Origin: Leucobacter sp.
Lineage (GTDB): Bacteria; Actinomycetota; Actinomycetes; Actinomycetales; Microbacteriaceae
Length of the DNA stretch: 5,691 nt
Assembly: GCA_012510755.1 (NCBI GenBank)
Contig: JAAZHL010000265.1
Location: 1 to 5,691, forward strand
Reading direction: 5' to 3'
The translations under genes were made by a program, and so were the position numbers. Positions 1 to 5,594 of the stretch are shown here, one piece after another. How positions within the stretch are numbered: the stretch's first letter is position 1; each line of letters opens with the position of its first letter. The notes under the pieces are model-generated. The model did no database searches. It saw only the letters and a program-made list of their open reading frames with translations, and had not been told where the DNA came from.

Positions 1-821
1 GGTGCGAGGCCCACTGTCGACACCGTGATGCCCCGTGCGCTCATGCCGAGGCCTTCGGGCGCGGGAGCAACCATGCGGTGCACCGCGTTCATGACTCGCG
101 TGTAGTTCGCGAGCGGCTCCCCCATGCCCATAAACACAATGTTGTTGACCCGCTCAGGCTCTGCACCGTCACCGGCTTCGCGTGCCCTACCGAGGCCACC
201 TTCGGCGATCACTCGGTTGGCCTGCACCACCTGGTCGAGAATCTCTGCCGTCGACATGTTGCGTGTGAGACCGGCCTGGCCGGTGGCGCAGAACGGGCAG
301 TTCATGCCGCAGCCGCACTGGCTCGACACGCAGAGGGTGATGCGGCCCGGGTAGCGCATCAGCACCGACTCCACGAGCGCCCCGTCGAACAGGCGCCACA
401 AGAACTTGATGGTGGCACCGTCGTCGGTCACCAGGCGGTTGACTTCGGTGAGCAGTGGCGAAAAGAAGGTCTCGCCGAGTTCGGCTCTGCGATCCTTTGG
501 TAAATCTGTCATTTTCGACACGTCAGCCGTGTAATGCGCAAAGTAATGAGTTGACAACTGTTTCGCGCGGAACTTTGGCAGCCCCAACTCGACGATCGCT
601 GCTTCTCGCTCTGCGAGCGTCATATCGGCAAGATGTTTCGGCGGCTGGGTCACTCGAGGCGAGGCGAACTGCAGGGTCGGGCGGCCGTCTGGCCCGGTCA
701 GCTGCGTCCAGCCTTCGGTGCGCGGGCGTGCCTGCGGGCGGCTGTCGGCACTGCGCGGCTTGGTGCGAATCAGCTTGCCCTGCGTGGGCTGGTTCGCGTG
801 ATTGAGTTTATTTGGATCCAC
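1..821 (-). CDS. rlmN: Dual-specificity 23S rRNA/tRNA adenine-C2 methyltransferase RlmN, 3' end outside window
   Basis: Radical-SAM enzyme that methylates C2 of A2503 in 23S rRNA and A37 in some tRNAs, in the cytoplasm. Translating the minus strand from GTG 821 gives 273 codons running off the left edge. The radical-SAM cluster motif CxxxCxxC is C171, C175 and C178 (CGMNCPFC). Upstream TLCVSSQ carries C164, matching the conserved cysteine C118 of E. coli RlmN. FMGMGEP (M231-P236) is the family hallmark, followed by ITVSTVGLA. The C-terminal part with the second catalytic cysteine lies outside, probably 100-130 residues. The first 50 or so residues are a polar, low-conservation extension; the conserved part begins near EGWTQL. 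No Shine-Dalgarno precedes GTG 821, but a -10-like GACAAT sits 7-12 nt upstream, so I favour a leaderless start. The frame is the same as that of the upstream FAH gene, 16 codons after its TGA, with no other start codon between. Family call is firm; start is moderately sure. Confidence 0.95.
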   Translation of the reverse strand, partial: MDPNKLNHANQPTQGKLIRTKPRSADSRPQARPRTEGWTQLTGPDGRPTLQFASPRVTQPPKHLADMTLAEREAAIVELGLPKFRAKQLSTHYFAHYTADVSKMTDLPKDRRAELGETFFSPLLTEVNRLVTDDGATIKFLWRLFDGALVESVLMRYPGRITLCVSSQCGCGMNCPFCATGQAGLTRNMSTAEILDQVVQANRVIAEGGLGRAREAGDGAEPERVNNIVFMGMGEPLANYTRVMNAVHRMVAPAPEGLGMSARGITVSTVGLA

Positions 822-827
822 GACACT

Positions 828-833
828 ATTGTC
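828..833 (-). promoter_or_regulatory. Possible -10 element for a leaderless rlmN transcript
   Basis: On the minus strand GACAAT lies exactly at -12 to -7 relative to the G of GTG 821, matching TATAAT at four of six positions including the key A2 and T6. No convincing -35 is seen at 16-18 nt. The lack of any purine-rich ribosome site before the start fits a leaderless mRNA, which is common in actinobacteria. This would let rlmN be transcribed separately from the leuB-ilvE-FAH run. It is an inference from spacing alone. Confidence 0.35.
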
Positions 834-869
834 GCAGCACTTGCTGAGGTCTGGCGCAAGCTCGCTGGA

Positions 870-1667
870 TCAGGCGACCAGGTTGCGCAGAATGCCGATG
901 CCTTCAATCTCAACTTCGACGGTGTCACCCGACACGAGCGGCCCGACGCCGGCCGGGGTGCCAGTCAGAATCACGTCACCCGGCAGCAGCGTGAACGCTT
1001 CAGATGCGTGCGCGACAATCGCCGCGATTGAGTGCATCAGCATCGCGGTCGAGCTGCTCTGTCGCACCTCGCCGTTGACCCGCGTCTCAATGTGGGCGTC
1101 TACCAATTCGAGATCGGTTTCGATGACCGGTCCGAGCGGACAGAACGTGTCGAAGCCCTTCGCCCGCGACCACTGGCCATCTTTCACCTGCAGGGCACGA
1201 GCCGTGACGTCGTTCGCGCACGTGAAGCCAAACACGACCTCAAGCGCACGTTCGACCGGCACCTCTTTGGCGACCACACCAATGACGACGGCGAGCTCAC
1301 CCTCATGTTCAACGCGGTCAGAGATGCGCGGCAGCACAATCGTCTCTTCGGGGCCAATGATCGAAGTGTTGGGTTTCAAGAAGAGCAGCGGCTCTTCGGG
1401 CGCCACCGCTTTGCCGCCCCCTGTCACGTCTTTCATTTCTTCGATGTGTTCGGCATAGTTCTTGCCGACACACACGATCTTTGAGCGGGGAATGACAGGC
1501 GCAAGCAGCCTCACCTCGTCGAGCCGCAGGCGGCGCCCCGTGGTGTCGTACCCTGACACCATCGGGTCTCCGAGCAGTTCAACAATCTCGACGTCGTCTG
1601 ACCCCTCTGCCCGATCGAGAACGCCAAAGCTGATCTCATCGTTCAGTCGAAAGCGAGCGATCTTCAC
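870..1667 (-). CDS. Fumarylacetoacetate hydrolase (FAH) family protein, FAHD1-like acylpyruvase/oxaloacetate decarboxylase
   Basis: A 265-residue cytoplasmic hydrolase or decarboxylase of the FAH superfamily (COG0179). Members cleave acylpyruvates, fumarylpyruvate or oxaloacetate with a Mg2+/Mn2+ ion. The active-site set is complete: GKNYAEHIEE with the H74/E77 pair, metal ligands E122 and E124 in HEGELA and D153 in ANDVTARALQ, K170 in SRAKGF, and the C-terminal TGTPAGVG (from residue 235). Length suits a single FAH domain with a short N-terminal segment (residues 1-60). The start is GTG 1667, set by a strong AAGGAGAG six bases upstream. The gene follows ilvE by 96 bp and precedes rlmN by 48 bp, all on one strand. 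The substrate cannot be read from the sequence. Co-location with leuB-ilvE suggests keto-acid metabolism, but a homoprotocatechuate-type isomerase/decarboxylase is an alternative. No aromatic-degradation genes are nearby, which argues against that. Confidence 0.93.
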   Translation of the reverse strand: MKIARFRLNDEISFGVLDRAEGSDDVEIVELLGDPMVSGYDTTGRRLRLDEVRLLAPVIPRSKIVCVGKNYAEHIEEMKDVTGGGKAVAPEEPLLFLKPNTSIIGPEETIVLPRISDRVEHEGELAVVIGVVAKEVPVERALEVVFGFTCANDVTARALQVKDGQWSRAKGFDTFCPLGPVIETDLELVDAHIETRVNGEVRQSSSTAMLMHSIAAIVAHASEAFTLLPGDVILTGTPAGVGPLVSGDTVEVEIEGIGILRNLVA

Positions 1668-1673
1668 TGCGTA

Positions 1674-1681
1674 CTCTCCTT
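1674..1681 (-). promoter_or_regulatory. Strong ribosome binding site of the FAH-family gene
   Basis: The minus strand reads AAGGAGAG, close to the complement of the 16S rRNA 3' end, six bases before GTG 1667. It fixes that GTG as the start. It is much stronger than the sites before ilvE, rlmN or the monooxygenase. Confidence 0.85.
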
Positions 1682-1763
1682 GTTAGTTGCCACTGGGCAC
1701 CTCATACCGCCGAACGCGTTCACGGCCACGCCCTCATGCAGGCGGCTGGCCCGCACGCACGGA

Positions 1764-2852
1764 CTAGGCGCTGACGATGCGGTGCACCCAGCCGTGCGTG
1801 TCTGCTACGGTGCCGAACTGAATGCCGGTCAGTTCTTCGCGCAAGCTCATCGTGAGGGCACCGGGTGCCGCGTCACCAAAGTCAACAATGGTGCCGTCTT
1901 CGCTCTTCAGCTGCCCGATTGGGGTGATCACTGCCGCGGTGCCGCACGCAAACGCCTCGACGATTTCACCGTTTGCCACTCCGTCACGCCATTCGCTGAC
2001 GGTCACCGCACGCTCTTCAACCTCAACACCGCGATCTTTGGCGAGTTGAATGCGGCTGCGTCGGGTGACTCCGTCGAGAATGTTGCCGTTGAGGGCCGGA
2101 GTGATCAGCTTGCCATCGCGGTGCACGAGCATGAGGTTCATGCCGCCGAGCTCATCGATCGTGTCTTCGGTCAGTGCGTCCGTGAACAACACCTGTGCGC
2201 AGCCGTTCTGCTGGGCGATGCGTGTCGGCAGCAGCGAGGCCGCATAGTTGCCGCCACAGTTTGCTGCACCCGTGCCACCGTGCCCGGCCCGAGAGTAGTG
2301 ATCGCTCAGCCAGATCGACACGGGCTGCACTCCCCCAGAAAAGTATGGGCCCGCAGGGCTGGCGATCACCATGAAGCGGGCGCGTTCTGCGGCCCGCACA
2401 CCGAGAAAGCTCTCGTCGGCGATCATGAACGGTCGAATATAGAGGCCCTGATCGTCGCCGCTCGGCACCCATGCCGCGTCTGCACGCACGAGCGCTTCGA
2501 TTGCCTGCACAAACAGTTCTTCGGGCAGCTCTGGCAACGCCATGCGCACGGCGCTCTCGTTCAGGCGCCGCGCGTTTGCTTCGGGCCTGAACGTCACGAT
2601 GTCACCGTTGGCGTGGCGATAGGCTTTGATGCCTTCGAAGATCTCTTGCCCGTAGTGCAGCACCGACGCCCCCGGGTCCATCGAGATGGGTCCATAGGGC
2701 ATGACCTTCGCGTCGTGCCAACCGGCTTCGCGAGTCCACACGATCGACACCATGTGGTCGGTGAACACCTTGCCAAAGCCTGGGTCGGCGAGCACTGCCG
2801 CACGTTCGGCGTCTGACAGACGCGATGCCTCTTCATGGCTGAACTCGATCAT
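1764..2852 (-). CDS. ilvE: Branched-chain amino acid aminotransferase IlvE with catalytic Lys replaced by Asn
   Basis: Class IV PLP-dependent transaminase, normally interconverting Leu, Ile and Val with their 2-keto acids using glutamate/2-oxoglutarate. At 362 residues it has the length of the eukaryotic/actinobacterial BCAT type. Landmarks in order: SMDPGASVLHYGQEIFEGIKAYR (58-79), GLYIRPFMIA (136-145), GGTGAANCGGNYAAS (192-206), DELGGMN (233-239, E234 probably contacting the PLP ring nitrogen), FACGTAAVITPIG (301-313) and the C-terminal IQFGTVADTHGW. The oddity is N198: homologues such as M. tuberculosis IlvE, human BCAT2 (K202) and E. coli IlvE (AKAGGNY) carry here the lysine that forms the PLP Schiff base. 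The codon at 2261-2259 is AAC, one base from AAG. No frameshift or stop is present and other family motifs are kept. Start is ATG 2852, with only a weak AGAAAG upstream, 45 bp after leuB. Family certain; activity doubtful if the base is correct. Confidence 0.95.
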   Translation of the reverse strand: MIEFSHEEASRLSDAERAAVLADPGFGKVFTDHMVSIVWTREAGWHDAKVMPYGPISMDPGASVLHYGQEIFEGIKAYRHANGDIVTFRPEANARRLNESAVRMALPELPEELFVQAIEALVRADAAWVPSGDDQGLYIRPFMIADESFLGVRAAERARFMVIASPAGPYFSGGVQPVSIWLSDHYSRAGHGGTGAANCGGNYAASLLPTRIAQQNGCAQVLFTDALTEDTIDELGGMNLMLVHRDGKLITPALNGNILDGVTRRSRIQLAKDRGVEVEERAVTVSEWRDGVANGEIVEAFACGTAAVITPIGQLKSEDGTIVDFGDAAPGALTMSLREELTGIQFGTVADTHGWVHRIVSA

Positions 2853-2897
2853 GGTGACTGCTTTCTGCCGCGAACGTTGCGGCGCTCTGTGTGAAGT

Positions 2898-3992
2898 CTA
2901 GGCGCGTGGTGCGATCTGTGCGATGACGGCCGCACCGATCTCTGCCGTCGAGCGGGCTGCTTCACCGCGCGCAGCTAGGTCGCGCTCAACCGCCTCGCGC
3001 ACGCGCGCTGCCTCGGCAGGCAGCGCGAGGTGGTCGAGCATGACTGCGGTAGAGAGAATCGCCGCGGTGGGGTCTGCCTTCTGCTGGCCCGCGATGTCAG
3101 GGGCTGAGCCGTGCACCGGTTCGAACATGCTCGGAAACTCGCGGCTCGGGTTGATGTTGCCGCTCGACGCCAAACCGATGCCGCCGCCGATGGCGCCAGC
3201 AAGGTCGGTCAGAATGTCGCCGAAGAGGTTGTCGGTGACGATCACGTCGAAGCGCGCCGGGTCTTGCACCATGAAGATGGTGGCTGCATCGACGTGCATG
3301 TAGTCGACGGTGATGCCAGGGTGTTCTGCTGCGACGGCTTCGACGATGCGCTGCCAGGTCGCACCCGCGTGCACGAGCACGTTGGTCTTGTGCACCCAGG
3401 TCAGCTTCTTGCGGTCACGCTTCTCGGCAAGCTCAAATGCATAACGTACGACCCGTTCGACACCATATGCGGTGTTCACCGACACCTCGGTTGACACCTC
3501 GGCTGGGGTGTCTGCACGCAGCCGCCCACCGTTGCCTGCGTAGGGGCCTTCGGTGCCCTCTCGCACCACCACGAAATCGACATCGCCCGGGTCGGCAAGG
3601 GCGCTCTTCACGCCTGTGAAGAGGCGGCACGGGCGCACGTTGGCGTAGTGGTCGAAGTCAAATCGAAGCTTGAGCAGCAGGTTGCGCTCAATGTTGGCGG
3701 CCTGCAAACGATGGTCACCGGGCACGCCCCCGACCGCACCAAACAGAATGGCGTCGTGCTGGGCAATTGCGGCCTGTTCGTCTGCGGGCAGCACGTCGCC
3801 AGTGGCAAGGTAACGCTCGGCACCAAGCTTGAACTCGGTTCGTTCGAGCACGACGTCGCTGCCGGCGAGCACCGCATCAAGCACCCGATTCGCTTCAGCC
3901 GTCACCTCCTGGCCAATACCGTCGCCAGGAATGACTGCAAGCTTGATCGTGCGGGGCCTGATTGGTCTCCTTGAGAATATTTGGTTGAGCAC
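2898..3992 (-). CDS. leuB: 3-Isopropylmalate dehydrogenase LeuB, start codon uncertain
   Basis: NAD-dependent cytoplasmic enzyme of leucine synthesis that oxidises and decarboxylates 3-isopropylmalate to 2-ketoisocaproate, the keto acid IlvE then aminates. Numbered from GTG 3992 (364 residues): PGDGIGQEV (22-30), substrate arginines R110 (LLLKLRF), R120 (NVRP) and R144 (VVREGTEG), catalytic Y151 (GPYAGNGG) and K202 (HKTNVL), metal aspartates D235 (HVDAAT), D259 and D263 (NLFGDILTD), and the NAD-binding MFEPVHGSAPDIAG (289-302). All catalytic residues are intact. The start is the problem. The family usually begins just before RTIKLAVIPGDG, and AAGGAGA at 3972-3966 is well placed for that, but the following codons are ATC (3962) and AGG (3959), not ATG/GTG/TTG. 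The only ordinary in-frame start upstream in the frame is GTG 3992, which adds about 10 residues and has no Shine-Dalgarno. Coordinates use GTG 3992; true start may be 3962 or 3959. Confidence 0.95.
   Translation of the reverse strand: MLNQIFSRRPIRPRTIKLAVIPGDGIGQEVTAEANRVLDAVLAGSDVVLERTEFKLGAERYLATGDVLPADEQAAIAQHDAILFGAVGGVPGDHRLQAANIERNLLLKLRFDFDHYANVRPCRLFTGVKSALADPGDVDFVVVREGTEGPYAGNGGRLRADTPAEVSTEVSVNTAYGVERVVRYAFELAEKRDRKKLTWVHKTNVLVHAGATWQRIVEAVAAEHPGITVDYMHVDAATIFMVQDPARFDVIVTDNLFGDILTDLAGAIGGGIGLASSGNINPSREFPSMFEPVHGSAPDIAGQQKADPTAAILSTAVMLDHLALPAEAARVREAVERDLAARGEAARSTAEIGAAVIAQIAPRA
3004..3027. repeat. Perfect 9-bp inverted repeat inside the 3' part of leuB
   Basis: CGCGCTGCC and GGCAGCGCG are exact reverse complements separated by the six bases TCGGCA. 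In RNA this would be a GC-rich stem-loop. It lies about 105 bp before the leuB stop, in codons for the alanine-rich C-terminal helix, and no U-run follows, so it is not a standard terminator. It could slow ribosomes or RNA decay, or be a by-product of alanine/arginine codon use. Confidence 0.5.
3966..3972 (-). promoter_or_regulatory. Shine-Dalgarno of leuB without a canonical start codon behind it
   Basis: The minus strand reads AAGGAGA. Four bases after AAGGAG comes ATC, seven bases after comes AGG, then CCC CGC ACG ATC. None is a normal initiation codon. The site lies where the N-terminus of LeuB homologues would call for it, which suggests that the ancestral start was here and was changed by one base (ATG to ATC or ATG to AGG). 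Confidence 0.7.
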
Positions 3993-4021
3993 GCACCAGT
4001 GCGAGCTCGCGGCGTCAGATG

Positions 4022-4060
4022 GATGCCTAAATTCTTGAGCGTTCAGTCAAAATTGAGCGT
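4022..4060 (-). promoter_or_regulatory. Possible promoter/operator of leuB with an 18-bp-period direct repeat
   Basis: In the 101-bp gap between the monooxygenase stop and leuB, the octamer TTGAGCGT (ACGCTCAA on the transcribed strand) occurs at 4035-4042 and 4053-4060. Between the two copies the minus strand holds a -35-like TTGACT (4050-4045). The best -10 is poor: TAGGCA (4029-4024) after a 15-bp spacer. The transcript would start near 4015 and run through GTG 3992 and the AAGGAGA site. Direct repeats flanking a -35 box are typical of a repressor or activator site, but I cannot name the factor. Confidence 0.35.
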
Positions 4061-4093
4061 GAACTCGACTCTAGGCCACCCCACTTCAATAGA

Positions 4094-5251
4094 TTATCGC
4101 GTGTTCGGGGTTTGCGTTTTCGCGCCACGCTCTGTCACGATGGCTCGCACCGCGTCGCGGCCTGCACGGTTGGCGCCGACGGTTGACTGCGACGGGCCGT
4201 AGCCGATGACGAACAGGTTGGGTTGGTCGAGCGATCGGCCTTCTGCCACGCGAATACCGCCCTCTGGCGTACGCAGCCGCAGCGGGGCGAGGTGCCCGAG
4301 CGCGGCGCGAAAACCGGTTGCCCAAAGTATCACGTCTGCGGGTTCGAAGCTGCCGTCGGGCATGCGCACTCCCCCGGGTTCAATTCGTTCGAAGAGGGGG
4401 TGACGCACGAGCACGCCCCGCGCGTCAGCGCGGTCGATCCATGGAGTGCGGTGCATGCCTGTCACGCGCACGACACTTTTCGATGGCAGCCCTTGCCGCG
4501 CCCGCTGTTCGACTTCGGCGAGCGAGGCGATGATGTCGGGTTCTGAGAAGCGTTCAACCCAGACTGGTTCGTCGCGTGTCACCCAGAACGTGTCGGCCAC
4601 CCACGAGATCTCTTCGAGTAGTTGTGTGGCCGAGATGCCAGCGCCGACGATGATGACCCGTTGGCCAGCGAACTCGTCGGCTGAGACGTAGTCGTGCACG
4701 TGCAGTTGCCTCCCGGCGAAGGTGTGTTGGCCTGGGTAGTGTGGCCAGAAGGGCTGCGTCCAGGTGCCGGTGGCGTTGATGACGTAGTTTGCGAGCCAGG
4801 CGCCGCTGTGCCCGTTAGCTGCCTGTGGGATGTCTGGGTGTGGCGTGTCGGTTTCGACGATGAGGCGAGCATCATCTGCCGCGCTTGTTGCTTCGGGTGC
4901 GTCGCTGCGGCTGACTGAGGTCACCCGCACCGGGCGTTGCACGTCGAGTGCGTAGCGGCGTTCGTATGCGTCGAAGTAGGCGGGCAGCACGTCTCTGCTG
5001 CTTGCGGTGGGGTCGGCCTCTGGCACGGCGTAGCCTGGCAGTTCGTGGATGCCGTTGACGGTGGCCATTTTGAGTGATTGCCAGCGATGCTGCCAGGCAC
5101 CACCGGGGCCTTGGTCGGCGTCGAGTACGACGAATGTGGCGTCACCGGCTGCAGCTCGGGTCACTGGGACGAACCCGCGGTGTTGCAGGTGGTAGGCGGC
5201 GGAGAGGCCGGCTTGGCCGGCCCCGATCACCACGACATCAACAGTCTTCAC
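4094..5251 (-). CDS. Class B flavin-dependent monooxygenase-like NAD(P)/FAD oxidoreductase
   Basis: A 385-residue cytoplasmic two-dinucleotide-fold flavoprotein of the FMO/CzcO-like group (COG2072). Motifs in order: FAD-binding GAGQAG (G10-G15), GGAW (50-53), NATGTW (159-164), the FMO signature FxGxxxHxxxY matched exactly as FAGRQLHVHDY (178-188), the NADPH-binding GAGISA (203-208), and ATGFR (311-315). The C-terminal NLFVIGYGPSQSTVGANRAGRD is typical of this group. Such enzymes oxygenate N or S atoms of small metabolites; the substrate cannot be read. No signal peptide or membrane segment is seen. The start GTG 5251 places the Rossmann motif at the usual distance (VDVVVIGAG), but no Shine-Dalgarno precedes it and no clear leaderless -10 is present. 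A 7-bp GC stem (5206-5222) overlaps codons 10-15, so translation may be weak. Stop TAA at 4094; leuB follows after 101 bp and probably has its own promoter. The 5' side faces a Zur-like box about 200 bp away. Confidence 0.9.
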   Translation of the reverse strand: MKTVDVVVIGAGQAGLSAAYHLQHRGFVPVTRAAAGDATFVVLDADQGPGGAWQHRWQSLKMATVNGIHELPGYAVPEADPTASSRDVLPAYFDAYERRYALDVQRPVRVTSVSRSDAPEATSAADDARLIVETDTPHPDIPQAANGHSGAWLANYVINATGTWTQPFWPHYPGQHTFAGRQLHVHDYVSADEFAGQRVIIVGAGISATQLLEEISWVADTFWVTRDEPVWVERFSEPDIIASLAEVEQRARQGLPSKSVVRVTGMHRTPWIDRADARGVLVRHPLFERIEPGGVRMPDGSFEPADVILWATGFRAALGHLAPLRLRTPEGGIRVAEGRSLDQPNLFVIGYGPSQSTVGANRAGRDAVRAIVTERGAKTQTPNTR

Positions 5252-5326
5252 GTGTGTTGCAACCGTGTCGCTTGTCTGGGCATTCCCAGCAGTCTCGTCA
5301 AGTGCCGCCCCGAATAGATTTCCTCA

Positions 5327-5338
5327 TGCTGATCAGCA
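5327..5338. promoter_or_regulatory. Perfect 12-bp palindrome upstream of the monooxygenase gene
   Basis: TGCTGATCAGCA is fully self-complementary and lies 76 bp upstream of GTG 5251, a common place for a dimeric repressor operator. No regulator gene is adjacent in the window. A 12-bp perfect palindrome in a 343-bp gap is uncommon but can occur by chance. Confidence 0.35.
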
Positions 5339-5451
5339 CCGTCATCACAAGATTGGTTGCCATTGTTCAGTCCGTCAAGACTCGTTCGCGCTTGGGTAGT
5401 TCAGGCACTTGCTCATCGTCACAACCTATGAGTTGGTACCTCGAGCAAACC

Positions 5452-5476
5452 AATAATGACAGTGATTATCATTATT
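5452..5476. promoter_or_regulatory. Zur-like (Fur-family) operator
   Basis: A 25-bp odd-centred palindrome with perfect 8-bp arms AATAATGA and TCATTATT; 10 of 12 base pairs match around the central G at 5464. The inner 21 bp (5454-5474) differ at about three positions from the actinobacterial Zur consensus as I remember it (TAATGAAAAT-G-ATTTTCATTA). It fits the IdeR/DtxR box (TTAGGTTAGGCTAACCTAA) badly and the E. coli Fur box only partly. It overlaps -10-like hexamers TATCAT (5467-5472) and TATTAT (5473-5478), so a bound repressor would block transcription. The likely target is the plus-strand gene 120 bp downstream; the monooxygenase, about 200 bp away on the other side, is a possible second target. 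Confidence 0.7.
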
Positions 5477-5594
5477 ATTGATACGTGGCACCCGCACCCC
5501 ACAGCAGCACACTCACGAGGCAGCCGCTGCACCCCAATGTTGCGGCGATCCCCTGCCCGCCGTTGCGAACGATGAAGAGAGGCCACCCCTGAGC

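Larger units (their letters stand above)
5252..5594. other. Divergent intergenic region, no gene recognised
   Basis: This 343-bp stretch separates the minus-strand monooxygenase from the plus-strand gene at 5595. It holds a small stem CTGGG-CATT-CCCAG (5276-5289), the 12-bp palindrome at 5327-5338 and the AT-rich Zur-like box at 5452-5476. Two TTGAC hexamers occur on the minus strand (near 5302-5297 and 5378-5373), but neither has a good -10 at normal spacing. The open frames crossing it in both directions have unusual composition, match no family I recognise, and run through the operator, so I call them non-coding. Confidence 0.6.

Noticed and set aside
270..284. Perfect palindrome ACCGGCC-T-GGCCGGT.
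   Set aside because: It encodes the conserved ATGQAG segment of RlmN and is explained by codon choice.
1712..1721. 10-bp palindrome GAACGCGTTC between ilvE and the FAH gene.
   Set aside because: Short, no nearby promoter elements, no U-run; not enough to call an operator or terminator.
1729..1763. GGCCA/TGGCC inverted repeat just after the ilvE stop, a possible terminator.
   Set aside because: Only five clean outer pairs with an imperfect inner stem and no following T-run on the minus strand; transcription may well continue into the FAH gene.
1680..2816. Long plus-strand open frame of 378 codons opposite ilvE.
   Set aside because: It mirrors ilvE almost end to end; the minus frame carries all BCAT motifs while the plus product is His/Arg/Cys-rich with no recognisable domain. 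Such antisense frames are common in high-GC DNA.
5299..5411. Inverted copies of CAAGTGCC and GGCACTTG about 100 bp apart.
   Set aside because: Eight-base matches at this distance are easily due to chance and mark no mobile element or attachment site.
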